A stretch of DNA of 64,000 nucleotides, taken from assembly GCA_001570385.1 (NCBI GenBank), contig BBYL01000015.1, positions 1 through 64,000 of the forward strand, written 5' to 3'. Source of the stretch: Microtetraspora glauca (GTDB lineage Bacteria > Actinomycetota > Actinomycetes > Streptosporangiales > Streptosporangiaceae). The notes under the pieces were generated by a model, which ran no database searches, had not been told where the DNA came from, and was given only the letters and a program-made list of their open reading frames with translations. Shown in pieces: positions 49,706 to 58,600 of this stretch; the first letter of the stretch is position 1, and the number at the start of each line of letters is the position of its first letter. Position numbers and translations under genes: made by a program.

Positions 49706-50770
49706 GTGACCGAAGGCCCCACGATCAACACGATCGCGCGGCGCGCCGGGGTGTCGATCGCCTCTGTCTCTCGCGTTCTGAACGGACTGCCGACCCGCGA
49801 GGAGACGGTCCGCCGCGTGCTGAGCGCGGCGGAGGAGCTCGGCTACGTTCCCAACTCCGTGGCGCGCTCGCTCAAGAACCGGCGCACCAACCAGGTCGCG
49901 TTCGCCATGGCCGACATCGGCAACCCGGTCTATCTCGCCATGGTGCGCGAGATCCAGCCGGTGCTCCGCGCGGCGGGTTACCGCCTCCTGCTGCACTCCA
50001 CGGACGCCGACGTCGCCGACGAGCTGGACGTGCTGCGCGGGCTCGGCGAGCGGTACGTCGACGGGCTGATCATGAGCCCGCTGCGGGTCACCGACGAGCA
50101 CCTGCGCGCCCTCGCCGCCGCCAGGGCCCCCGTGGTCGTCATCGGCTCGGTGCCCGAGGAGACCGGCGTCGACAACGTGCGGGCCGACTCGCGCACCGGA
50201 GTACGGCTCGCGCTCGACCACCTCTACGGGCTCGGCCGGCGCCGCATCGCGTTCGTCAACGGTCCGCCCGACACCGTCCCCGGCGCCGCGCGGGCCGCCG
50301 CCTACCGAGAGGCGCTCGACGCCCTCGGCCTGCCGTACGACGAGAACCTCGTCGAGGTGGGCGACTTCTACCGCGCCGAGGGCGCCACCGCCGTACGGGC
50401 CCTGCTGGACCGGGCCGCCGACGTGGACGCGCTCATGTGCGCCAACGACCTGATCGCGCTCGGCGCGCTGGACGTGCTGCGCCGCGCCGGGCGGCGGGTG
50501 CCCGAGGACGTGGCGGTCGTCGGCATGGACGACACCTACCTGGCGGGGGTCGCCTGGCCCGCGCTGACCAGCGTGTCGCTCGGATCCGAGCGACGCGGCC
50601 GGGCCGCCGCCGAGCTGCTGCTCGACCGGCTGGAGAACGGCCAGCGGCAGGCGCGCGTCGTCACCGTCGAGCCGCGCCTGGCCGTACGCGCCTCGACGGC
50701 CGGCGTACGGGACGGGACCGACGACGTGCCGGGGGCCGGCGAAGGCACCGAGGGGGAGGAGAGCCCATGA
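49706..50770 (+). CDS. LacI family transcriptional regulator
   Basis: 354 residues from GTG 49706. The N-terminal HTH and hinge read TINTIARRAGVSIASVSRVLNGLPTREETVRRVLSAAEELGYVPNSVARSLKNRR. The periplasmic-binding-like ligand domain includes NPVYLAMVREIQPVLRAAGYRLLLHSTD, IVRADSRTG-like VDNVRADSRTGVRLALDHL and MCANDLIALGALDVL. A Gly/Glu-rich tail ends the protein. The stop overlaps the permease ATG by 4 bp. It senses the imported sugar-like ligand and represses via the twin operators. Confidence 0.94.
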   Translation: MTEGPTINTIARRAGVSIASVSRVLNGLPTREETVRRVLSAAEELGYVPNSVARSLKNRRTNQVAFAMADIGNPVYLAMVREIQPVLRAAGYRLLLHSTDADVADELDVLRGLGERYVDGLIMSPLRVTDEHLRALAAARAPVVVIGSVPEETGVDNVRADSRTGVRLALDHLYGLGRRRIAFVNGPPDTVPGAARAAAYREALDALGLPYDENLVEVGDFYRAEGATAVRALLDRAADVDALMCANDLIALGALDVLRRAGRRVPEDVAVVGMDDTYLAGVAWPALTSVSLGSERRGRAAAELLLDRLENGQRQARVVTVEPRLAVRASTAGVRDGTDDVPGAGEGTEGEESP

Positions 50771-51672
50771 CCCTCACGGACGTCCGGCCGGCCAGGGCCG
50801 GACGCGGACCCGCCCCCAACAGGGCGCGGAACCGGGACACCTTCATGCTGATGCTCCCGGCGCTGATCCCCGTGCTGGTGCTCAGCGTCGGTCCGCTGGT
50901 CTACGGCATCATGCTCGCCTTCACCGACGCCAGGTCGGGGCGGAACACCGAGACGTCGTTCGTCGGCCTGGCGAACTTCGGTGACCTCCTCACGGACGTC
51001 GACTTCTGGGAGTCGTTCCGCATCGGCATGATCTGGGCCGTCTCCGTCACCGTGCTGCAGTTCCTCGCGTCGCTCGGGCTCGCGCTGCTGCTCGACCAGG
51101 ACCTGCGGTTGCGCGGGTTCGCCCGGGTGCTGGCGCTGGTGCCGTGGGCGATGCCGCCCGTGGTCATCGGCCTGATGTGGCGGCTCGTCTACCACCCGGA
51201 CGCGGGCATCCTCAACGCCGTGCTCGGCACCGACGTGGACTGGCTCAACGACTTCTCCGTCGCGCTCCCCGCCGTGATCCTCGTGGGGATCTGGATGGGC
51301 ATGCCGCAGACGACGGTCGTCCTGCTGGCCGGGCTGCAGAACGTGCCCAAGGAGCTGCACGAGGCGGCCGGGGTCGACGGCGCGGGCGTGTGGCGGCGCT
51401 TCTGGAACGTCACCCTGCCGCAGCTCCGCCCGGTGATCGTGGCGATCACCTCGCTCGACTTCGTCTGGAACATCAACCAGTTCAGCCTGGTCTACGTGCT
51501 GACGCAGGGAGGGCCCGGAGGGCGGACGCGGCTGCCGATGTTGTTCGCGTACGAGGAGGCGTTCCGTTACGGCTTCTTCGGGTACGCGGCGACCCTCGGC
51601 GTCGCGATCACGATCGTCGTCCTCGCCGTGCTCGGCGTCTACCTGTGGCGGCAGATGCGGGAGGCCGACTGA
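50767..51672 (+). CDS. Carbohydrate ABC permease, MalF/UgpA type
   Basis: 301 residues with six TM helices: FMLMLPALIPVLVLSVGPLVYGIMLAFTDAR (TM1), GMIWAVSVTVLQFLASLGLALLLDQ and VLALVPWAMPPVVIGLMWRLVYHP. The EAA loop is ELHEAAGVDGAGVWRRFWNVTLPQLRPVI. Starts at ATG 50767 within the LacI stop and ends one base into the next start. CUT1-family sugar uptake; no ATPase is in the operon, so it must share a common MsiK-like ATPase as actinomycetes often do. Confidence 0.94.
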   Translation: MTLTDVRPARAGRGPAPNRARNRDTFMLMLPALIPVLVLSVGPLVYGIMLAFTDARSGRNTETSFVGLANFGDLLTDVDFWESFRIGMIWAVSVTVLQFLASLGLALLLDQDLRLRGFARVLALVPWAMPPVVIGLMWRLVYHPDAGILNAVLGTDVDWLNDFSVALPAVILVGIWMGMPQTTVVLLAGLQNVPKELHEAAGVDGAGVWRRFWNVTLPQLRPVIVAITSLDFVWNINQFSLVYVLTQGGPGGRTRLPMLFAYEEAFRYGFFGYAATLGVAITIVVLAVLGVYLWRQMREAD

Positions 51673-52490
51673 TGCGCACCGCCCTGAAGTACCTCGCCCT
51701 GCTGGGTTACATCGTCTTCCTGGCGTTCCCGCTCGTCTGGCTGTTGTCCACGGCGCTGAAGACGCCGCAGGAGATGGCGAACCTGGACCCGACCTGGATC
51801 CCGCGCCGCCCGACCCTGGCCAACTTCGCCGACGCCTTCGGCGAGCAGGACATCGTGGGCAGCGCCGCGCGCAGCCTGGCCGTCGCGCTGGCGAGCGCCG
51901 TGATCACCGTGGTCGTCGCCCTTCCCGCGGCGTACGCGCTGGCGCGGTTCCGCAGCGCGCTGAACAAGGTCGCCATCGGGTGGGTGCTGGTCAGCCAGGT
52001 CTTCCCGGTCATCCTGATCATCATCCCGCTGTTCATGGTGCTGCGCCGGCTTGAGCTGGTGAACACGCTGCCCGGGCTCGCCCTCGTGCACGTCACCTTC
52101 ACGCTGCCGTTCGCCCTCTGGATGCTCCAGGGCTACGTGCGCGCCGTACCGCGCGAGCTGGAGGAGGCGGCGTCCGTGGACGGCGCGGGACGGCTCAGGG
52201 CCCTCGCCAGCGTCGTCGCGCCACTGCTCGTCCCCGGCGTCGTCGCGACCCTGCTGTTCGCCTTCATCTCGTCCTGGAACGAGTTCCTCTTCGCGCTCGT
52301 GGTCCTCAAGGACCCCGAGGTGGCCACCCTGCCGCTGACGCTGGTGAAGTTCACCGGCCCGGAGGGTGTCGTACGGCTGGGCCCGCTCGCCGCCGCCTCC
52401 CTGTTGGCGACGATCCCGAGCCTGGCGTTCTTCGCGGTCATCCAGCGGCGGCTCAGATCCGGCCTGATGGCCGGCGCCGTCAAGGGATAG
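51672..52490 (+). CDS. Carbohydrate ABC permease, MalG/UgpE type
   Basis: 272 residues, six TM helices. YLALLGYIVFLAFPLVWLLSTALKTPQEM forms the N-terminus. The EAA loop is VPRELEEAASVDGAGRLRALASVVAPLLVPGV, followed by SWNEFLFALVVLKDPEVATLPLTL. The ATG shares one base with the preceding stop (TGATG). Partner of the MalF-type permease. Confidence 0.94.
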   Translation: MRTALKYLALLGYIVFLAFPLVWLLSTALKTPQEMANLDPTWIPRRPTLANFADAFGEQDIVGSAARSLAVALASAVITVVVALPAAYALARFRSALNKVAIGWVLVSQVFPVILIIIPLFMVLRRLELVNTLPGLALVHVTFTLPFALWMLQGYVRAVPRELEEAASVDGAGRLRALASVVAPLLVPGVVATLLFAFISSWNEFLFALVVLKDPEVATLPLTLVKFTGPEGVVRLGPLAAASLLATIPSLAFFAVIQRRLRSGLMAGAVKG

Positions 52491-52542
52491 CCGTGCCCCC
52501 GAGATCTCCCAGAACCCCCCAGTCCCCCGATAGGAGAATCAC

Positions 52543-53847
52543 ATGAGGCGTTGGAGTGCCGCGCTCGCGGTCGCGGCCGTCGTTCTGGCCGCCGGATGTT
52601 CGGGCGGGGGAGGCGACGGCGGCGATGCCGCGTCCGACGGGCCGGTGAAGCTGCGGTTCCTCAGCCTCGCCTGGCAGAAGGAGTCGATCGCCGCCAACAA
52701 GCAGCTCGTCGACGAATGGAACACGGCCAATCCCAAGATCCAGGTCGAGTACGTCCAGGGGAGCTGGGACAACGTCAACGACCAGCTCGTCACGTCGTTC
52801 GAGGCGGGCGACCCGCCGGACGTGATCCACGACGACTCGCCGGCCCTGTCGGGCTTCGCCTCGCGGGGCTTCCTGCTCGACCTGTCGAGCACGCTGCCCG
52901 CCGAGCTGAAAGGCGACATCCCGCAGGCCGCGTGGGACACGGTCACCTTCGGCGACGGCAAGGGCGGCCAGGGCGTGTACGGCGTGCCCTTCCTCCAGGA
53001 GTCCCAGGTCCTCTTCGCCAACAAGAAGCTGCTCGACGCGTCCGGCGTCCGCGTCCCGACCTCCGACGACCCCTGGACGTGGGACGAGTTCGCCGCCGCG
53101 ACCAAGAAGATGACCAAGGGCGGCGCGTACGGCGTGGCCTGGCCGATGAAGTCGCCGGTCAACAAGGTGCTCAGCCTCGGGCTCAACTTCGGCGGGACCT
53201 TCTTCACCACCGAGGGCGGCAAGACCACGGTCAAGGTCGGGCCGGAGGAGCGCGAGGTCCTGCGGCGCATCCACGACCAGCTTCACAAGGACAAGTCCGC
53301 CGACCCCTCGGCGCTCGGCATGGGCACCGCCGACCCGCTGCCCGGCTTCTTCGCCGGCAAGTACGCGATCGTGCCCGCGGGCGTCTACCTGCGCCAGCAG
53401 GTGGCCGAGCAGGCGCCCGACGGGTTCGAGTGGGTCACCCTGCCACCGCTGAAGGGCGTCACCGCCCAGCAGGGCGCCACGTCGCAGACGTTGTCGGTCG
53501 CCGCGGACAGCAAGCACCCGCAGGAGTCGGTGAAGTTCATCTCGTTCTTCCTGAACGGCCCGAACCAGGCCAGGCTCGCCAAGGGCGACTGGCTGCTCCC
53601 GACGAGCACCGCCGCGGCCGCCGACCCCGCCATGACCACCAAGGACAACTTCTGGGACGTCGCCACCGCGTCGGCCAAGAACCTCGTGGTCGCGCCGTAC
53701 CTCAAGGTCAACGGTTACGACGAGTGGAAGAGCAAGGTCGGCACCCCGACGCTCCAGGAGTACTTCGCCGGAAAGATCAGCCTCGACGAGGCGGCGAAGA
53801 AGCTCGTCGAGGAGGGCGACAAGGTGCTGGAGCGGTACGCCCAGTGA
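52543..53847 (+). CDS. Sugar-type extracellular substrate-binding lipoprotein
   Basis: 434 residues. Lipoprotein signal MRRWSAALAVAAVVLAAGCSG (lipid Cys19), Gly-rich tether, then an SBP_bac_1 domain: FLSLAWQKESIAANKQLVDEWNTANPKIQVEYVQGSWDNVNDQLVTSFEAGDPPDVIHDD, VPTSDDPWTWDEFAAATKKMT and GATSQTLSVAADSKHPQESVKFISFFLNG. AGGAG precedes the ATG. CUT1-type binding protein for a saccharide or nucleoside-like ligand; the ligand cannot be read from sequence. It overlaps the first ARH gene by 4 bp. Confidence 0.94.
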   Translation: MRRWSAALAVAAVVLAAGCSGGGGDGGDAASDGPVKLRFLSLAWQKESIAANKQLVDEWNTANPKIQVEYVQGSWDNVNDQLVTSFEAGDPPDVIHDDSPALSGFASRGFLLDLSSTLPAELKGDIPQAAWDTVTFGDGKGGQGVYGVPFLQESQVLFANKKLLDASGVRVPTSDDPWTWDEFAAATKKMTKGGAYGVAWPMKSPVNKVLSLGLNFGGTFFTTEGGKTTVKVGPEEREVLRRIHDQLHKDKSADPSALGMGTADPLPGFFAGKYAIVPAGVYLRQQVAEQAPDGFEWVTLPPLKGVTAQQGATSQTLSVAADSKHPQESVKFISFFLNGPNQARLAKGDWLLPTSTAAAADPAMTTKDNFWDVATASAKNLVVAPYLKVNGYDEWKSKVGTPTLQEYFAGKISLDEAAKKLVEEGDKVLERYAQ

Positions 53848-54869
53848 TCGATCCACTCTCGCCGCGGGACCGCGCCCGGGGATGCCTGCTCGGCCTGGCG
53901 GCCGGAGACGCCCTCGGCGCGCCCGCGGAGAACCTGACCCCCGAGACCATCGCGGCCCGATGGGGCGTGCTCGTTGAGATCGAGGGCGGAGGAACGGACG
54001 ACACCGAATACACCCTGTTCGCGGCGTCCCTCCTCCTCCGGCACGGTCACGCGCTCACCTCCGACGACGTCGCCGAGGCGTGGCGCACCGAGATCGTGGC
54101 GCGGCTCGACGGGCCGATGCGCGGGGCCGGGTTCTCCGAGCTCGGCACCGTCCAGGCGCTCCGCCTCGGGCTCCGGCCGCCGCTGACCGGCCGGTGGCAC
54201 CCGCACGGCTGGTCCGACGGCCTCGCCATGCGGGCGGCGCCGTACGGGATCTTCGCGGCGGGCGATCCGGACGAGGCGGCGCGGCTGGCCGAGATCGACG
54301 GGCGGGTCAGCCACGGCGGCGAGGGCGTTCTCGGCGGCCGCGCGGTCGCCGCCGCGGTGGCGGTCGCGATGACCGGCGCCGAACCGGGCGACGTGATCGA
54401 CGCGGGGCTGCGGGCGATCCCCGCGGACTCGTGGACCGCGCGCTGCGTCAGGAAGGCCGTCGAGATCGCCGACGCCCAGGGAGAGGGGAGCTCGCGCGAG
54501 GAGTTCGCGCGGGCGCTCCATGACGCCGTCGTCGTGAAGCACTATCCGTGGACCGATCTGGCCCCGGAGGCGGTCGCGCTCGCCTTCTCCGCCTACATCA
54601 GGGGCGGCGGAGAGGTCGAGGCGGCCGTGGTGACGGCGGCGAACCTGGGCAGGGACGCCGACACCACGGCCGCGATCGCGGGCGCTCTCGCGGGCGCGGG
54701 CACCGGCGAGGCGGGCGTGCCCGCGCGCTGGGCGCGCAGGATCGGGCCGGTCCACGGCCGATGCCTGCCCGTGGTCGCGGGGCGGCACGTCCTGGACGTC
54801 GCCGATCAGCTCGCCGACCGGCTCGCGGAACGACTCGGGCTCACCGGCCGACACGTGGAAGGAACGTAG
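53844..54869 (+). CDS. ADP-ribosylglycohydrolase family protein 1
   Basis: 341 residues from GTG 53844, overlapping the binding-protein stop. ARH/DraG fold: RARGCLLGLAAGDALGAPAE, then the first metal motif GGTDDTEYTLFA (Asp52, Asp53, Glu55). The second metal motif is AANLGRDADTTAAIAGALAG (Asp about 271 and 273). All ligands of the two-Mg centre are present, so it is likely active. ARH enzymes cleave N- or O-ribosyl bonds of ADP-ribose adducts. Transporter context suggests a small imported riboside rather than a protein target. Confidence 0.93.
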   Translation: MIDPLSPRDRARGCLLGLAAGDALGAPAENLTPETIAARWGVLVEIEGGGTDDTEYTLFAASLLLRHGHALTSDDVAEAWRTEIVARLDGPMRGAGFSELGTVQALRLGLRPPLTGRWHPHGWSDGLAMRAAPYGIFAAGDPDEAARLAEIDGRVSHGGEGVLGGRAVAAAVAVAMTGAEPGDVIDAGLRAIPADSWTARCVRKAVEIADAQGEGSSREEFARALHDAVVVKHYPWTDLAPEAVALAFSAYIRGGGEVEAAVVTAANLGRDADTTAAIAGALAGAGTGEAGVPARWARRIGPVHGRCLPVVAGRHVLDVADQLADRLAERLGLTGRHVEGT

Positions 54870-54873
54870 GGAC

Positions 54874-55980
54874 ATGTCATCGGGGGGCGGAGGCGGCACG
54901 CCGCCGTCGGAGGATCGGATCCTGGGCGCCTTCGTCGGGCTCGCCGCCGGGGACGCCGCCGGCTGGCCGGCCGCGCGTCACCGTTCGCTGCGGCTGGCAC
55001 CGTGGAGCAGGCGGCTGTACCGCGAGCTGGACGCGTTCGCGGAGGAACGCCAGGTGACCACGCTGCCGGTGCCGTTCGCGCTGAACCAGCCGGTCGAGCC
55101 GCTGGCGCTGGGCCCGTCCGACGACGCCGAATGGCTCGCCTGGACGGCGACGACGATCCACGAGGACCGGGCCGAGGCGTTCGGGCGGCTCGTCGAGCGG
55201 GACGACCTGCGCGCCCGCATCTCCGTCTGGTCCGCGCTGGACAACCTCGCCGCGGGGCTGGGGCCACCCGCGAGCGGCCACGACAACCCGCACTTCTTCG
55301 ACGACGCGGCCGCCGTACGGGCCGTGGCGTTCGGCGCCGCGGGGATGGACCCGGTCGCCGACGCGCGGGTCACCAACTCCGGGGACGGCGTCCTCGGCGC
55401 CGTGGCGATGGCGACGGCGGTCGGCGCGCTGGTGCGGGGCGCGCCGATGCGGGAGGCGATCGACGCGGCGGTCGGTGCGCTCCCGGAGGACAGCGCGATC
55501 GGGCTCGCCGCGCGTAGGGCCGTGGCGGTGGCACGGGAGCACGGCGACCCGTTCGCCGCGGTCCCGGCGCTCGACGCGGCGCTGCTCGGCCACGTCTACA
55601 GCTACGGCGTGGCGGCCGCGGAGACCGTCCCGATCGCCCTGGCCCTCGCCGACGCCGCGATGTCGTCCGTGAGCCCGTCGGCGAGTCCGTCGTCGAGTTC
55701 GTCCGCGAGTTCGTCGTCGAGTTCGCCTGTGGGCCCGTCCGGTGGGGCGTTCGGAGCCGCGGTGTCGGCGGCGGCCTGTCTGGCGTCGGTCGCCGACTCG
55801 GCCCCCGCGCTCACCGGCGCGCTCGCCGGCGCGTACGCGGGACACGCGGCGCTGCCGGAGGGATGGCGGGCGGCGGCGCGCACGCTGACGGGCTGCTGCC
55901 TGCCGGAGATGGCGGGCGTGGACCTGCTCGCCGTCGCGCGGGCGCTGGCGTCCGATCATGGGACGGGGAGCCCGGCATGA
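54874..55980 (+). CDS. ADP-ribosylglycohydrolase family protein 2, degenerate metal site
   Basis: 368 residues. The ARH core is visible in RILGAFVGLAAGDAAGWPAARH and GPSDDAEWLAW (Asp83, Asp84, Glu86), with NSGDGVLGAVAMATAVGALVRGAPM in the middle. The C-terminal GxDxD metal motif is replaced by ASVADSAPALTGALAGAYAG, keeping only one Asp. A Ser-rich insertion of SPSASPSSSSSASSSSSS type (about residues 268-287) interrupts the last third. May be inactive, a structural partner of another ARH, or of altered mechanism. Confidence 0.88.
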   Translation: MSSGGGGGTPPSEDRILGAFVGLAAGDAAGWPAARHRSLRLAPWSRRLYRELDAFAEERQVTTLPVPFALNQPVEPLALGPSDDAEWLAWTATTIHEDRAEAFGRLVERDDLRARISVWSALDNLAAGLGPPASGHDNPHFFDDAAAVRAVAFGAAGMDPVADARVTNSGDGVLGAVAMATAVGALVRGAPMREAIDAAVGALPEDSAIGLAARRAVAVAREHGDPFAAVPALDAALLGHVYSYGVAAAETVPIALALADAAMSSVSPSASPSSSSSASSSSSSPVGPSGGAFGAAVSAAACLASVADSAPALTGALAGAYAGHAALPEGWRAAARTLTGCCLPEMAGVDLLAVARALASDHGTGSPA

Positions 55981-56068
55981 CGCCGTGGCCCGGACAACCG
56001 CGATACACGGCATTCATCACAGTTGCGCGGTTCCATGGTTCCGCGTGGGTCGAATCGGAGGGGACGGC

Positions 56069-57220
56069 ATGACGCCGCTTGAGGACAGGGCCGTCGGCTG
56101 CGTGGCCGGGGCAGCGGTGGGGGACGCGCTCGGCGGGGCCACCGAGGGGTGGACGCCCGAGCAGATCCTGGCGCGGTACGGAGGCCGCGTCGAAGGCGTC
56201 GTCCCGCCGTACTTCGAGGACTGGCGCAACGCCCGGCCGATCGCGCCGTACCACAAGGGCGACGGCCACGTGACCGACGACACCCTGATGACCCATGCGC
56301 TGATCCGCGTGTACGAGCGGGCCGGCGGGCATCTGGACGCCTACGCCGCGGCCGAGCACCTCGTCCCCGAGATGATGGGCGAGAAACGCTGGATCCCCGA
56401 GCTGGAGGCCGAGGCGCTGCCGCTGCACCGGGTGTTCCTGGCGGAGAAATGGCTGGTCCTGCGGTTGCACTACGGGCACGTCGACCCGCGCGAGGCCGGC
56501 GTGGGGAACATCGTCAACTGCGGCGCCGCGATGTACATGGCGCCCGTGGGCGTCGTCAACGCGGGCGACCCGGACGGCGCCTACGCCGAGGCGATCGACC
56601 TCGCGGGCGCGCACCAGTCCAGCTACGGCCGGGAGGCGGCGGGGGTCCTCGCCGCCGCCGTCGCCGAGGCGATGCGCCCCGGCGCCACGCCCGACTCCGT
56701 GGTCGCGACCTGCGTACGGCTCGCCCGCGACGGCACGAAGGCGGCCATCGAGGCGGTGTGCTCGGCGGCCAGGGACCACGGCCACTGGGAGGGGTCCTTC
56801 GAGGCGCTGCGCGCCGCCATGCGGCCCTACGACACGGTCGCCGACACCTACCGCGACCAGGGGCTCGGCGCCCGCCGCCCGAGCCGGACGCACAGCATCG
56901 AGGAGCTGCCGCTCGCCCTCGCGTTCCTGCTGATCGCCAAGGGCGACTACCGCGAGACGGTGCTCGGCGGCGTGAACTACGGGCGGGACGCCGACTCGAT
57001 CGCGTCGATGGGCGGCGCGGTCGCCGGGGCGCTCGGCGGGCGGGCCGCCGTACCGGCCGGGTGGGTCGAGGAGGTGTCGGCGGCCAGCAGGACCGACCTC
57101 GTCGCCCCGGGACTCGCCATCGCCGCGGTGGCGCGCCGGGTGCGTGCCGCCGACGCGGAGCGCCGCCGGACCGCCGACGCCGCCTTCGCCGAGCTGCTGG
57201 CCGCCGGAGACGCCTCGTGA
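56069..57220 (+). CDS. ADP-ribosylglycohydrolase family protein 3
   Basis: 383 residues from ATG 56069 (GGAGGGG RBS). DRAVGCVAGAAVGDALGGATEGW opens the fold. The first metal motif is HVTDDTLMTHAL (Asp70, Asp71). The C-terminal one is VNYGRDADSIASMGGAVAGALGG (Asp about 305 and 307). Internal YGREAAGVLAAAVAEAM and HSIEELPLALAFLLIAKGDYRETVLGG are typical. Metal ligands look intact. The Glu of DDTE is replaced by Met (TLM). An 88-bp gap before it is the widest in the ARH run and might hold an internal promoter. Confidence 0.92.
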   Translation: MTPLEDRAVGCVAGAAVGDALGGATEGWTPEQILARYGGRVEGVVPPYFEDWRNARPIAPYHKGDGHVTDDTLMTHALIRVYERAGGHLDAYAAAEHLVPEMMGEKRWIPELEAEALPLHRVFLAEKWLVLRLHYGHVDPREAGVGNIVNCGAAMYMAPVGVVNAGDPDGAYAEAIDLAGAHQSSYGREAAGVLAAAVAEAMRPGATPDSVVATCVRLARDGTKAAIEAVCSAARDHGHWEGSFEALRAAMRPYDTVADTYRDQGLGARRPSRTHSIEELPLALAFLLIAKGDYRETVLGGVNYGRDADSIASMGGAVAGALGGRAAVPAGWVEEVSAASRTDLVAPGLAIAAVARRVRAADAERRRTADAAFAELLAAGDAS

Positions 57221-58566
57221 TGCGGCTCACCTGGGTCCAGCCGGAGGACCTGGTCGGCCACGAGCTGCGCCAGGCCGCCGAGGACGGCCGGTGGGACCTG
57301 CCCGAGGTGCGGGACATCGCCGCGCGCTGGCACGCGGCGGGAGGCCAGGCGGCGCCGCCCCGCGCCGGCGCCTCCCCGGAGGCCCCTCCCGTACGGCTGC
57401 GCCGCCTGGCGGAGGATCTGCTCGACCGGCTGGCCGCGATCCCCTCGCCGCTGCCGGAGCCGTCCGGCTGGAACGAGATCGTCGCCGCCTGCCCCGCGTG
57501 GCCGGCCCGAGGACGGGCGGACCGGGTGCCGGGCGCCGACCCGGCCCGGGTGCTCGGCGCCTGGCAGGGCAGGGCCGCCGGATGCGTGCTGGGCAAGCCG
57601 GTGGAGAAGATCCCGCGCGAGGGCATCAGGGAGATCGCCGAGGCGACCGGCAACTGGCCGATCCGCGGCTGGTTCACCGCCAGGGGCCTGCCGCCGGAGA
57701 CCGCCCGGAGGTGGCCGTGGAACCGGCGGAGCGCGGTCAACAGCCTCGCGGAGAACATCGACGGGATCCCCGAGGACGACGACCTCAACTTCGCGCTGCT
57801 CGCGCTCGCCGTCCTGGAGCGGCACGGCAGGGACTTCACCACCGGGAACGTCGCCCAGATGTGGCTGGACGAGCTGCCGGGCGGCCGGGTGTTCACCGCC
57901 GAGCGGGTGGCCTACCGCAACCTCCTGACGGGCATCGAGCCGGAGGAGACCGCGACCTACCGCAATCCGTTCCGTGAATGGATCGGCGCCCTGATCAGGG
58001 TCGACGTGTACGGCTGGGCGAACCCGGGAGACCCCGCGACGGCGGCCGAGTTCGCCTGGCGGGACGCCCGGCTCAGCCACACGGCGAACGGCGTCTACGG
58101 CGCGATGTTCACGGCCGCCATGTGCGCGCGGTCCCTCGACGCCTCGTCCGTCACCGAGGTGGTCGAGGCGGGCCTGTCCGTCGTCCCGGCGGGGTCCCGG
58201 CTGGCGGCGGCCGTACGGGACGCCGTGGCCGTGGCGGGCGCGGAGCGGGACTTCGAGCGGGTCGTGGACCACCTGCATGCCCGGCACGGCCACCTGCACT
58301 GGGTTCACACGATCAACAACGCCGCCCTTATCGCCGCGGCGCTGGTCCACGGAGGGGGAGACTTCACCGCCTCGATCGCGGGCGCGGTCGCGGGCGGCTG
58401 GGACACCGACTCGGCGGGTGCGACCGTCGGTTCGATCGCCGGAGCGCTGAACGGGGGCGTTCCCGGGCAGTGGTCCATGAAGGACCGCCTGACCAGCAGC
58501 ATCACCGGATTCGAGGGCATCGCCCTGGGCGAGCTCGCCCGGCGGACCCGGTTGATGGCAGGGTAA
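57220..58566 (+). CDS. ADP-ribosylglycohydrolase family protein 4 (N-terminally extended)
   Basis: 448 residues; ATG 57220 shares one base with the preceding stop. About 100 extra N-terminal residues (MRLTWVQPEDLVGHELRQAAEDG) precede the ARH core ARVLGAWQGRAAGCVLGKPVEKIPREGI. The first acidic motif is GIPEDDDLNFALLAL (Asp185-187). The C-terminal metal motif is VAGGWDTDSAGATVGSIAGALNG (Asp about 393, 395). YGWANPGDPATAAEFAWRDARLSHTANGVYGAMFTAA lies between. A divergent ARH subfamily often found beside PfkB kinases in actinobacteria, as here, with the kinase 34 bp downstream. Confidence 0.92.
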   Translation: MRLTWVQPEDLVGHELRQAAEDGRWDLPEVRDIAARWHAAGGQAAPPRAGASPEAPPVRLRRLAEDLLDRLAAIPSPLPEPSGWNEIVAACPAWPARGRADRVPGADPARVLGAWQGRAAGCVLGKPVEKIPREGIREIAEATGNWPIRGWFTARGLPPETARRWPWNRRSAVNSLAENIDGIPEDDDLNFALLALAVLERHGRDFTTGNVAQMWLDELPGGRVFTAERVAYRNLLTGIEPEETATYRNPFREWIGALIRVDVYGWANPGDPATAAEFAWRDARLSHTANGVYGAMFTAAMCARSLDASSVTEVVEAGLSVVPAGSRLAAAVRDAVAVAGAERDFERVVDHLHARHGHLHWVHTINNAALIAAALVHGGGDFTASIAGAVAGGWDTDSAGATVGSIAGALNGGVPGQWSMKDRLTSSITGFEGIALGELARRTRLMAG

Positions 58567-58600
58567 GCGGGATAAAGGTGACGATCCTGGAGGAAGCATC

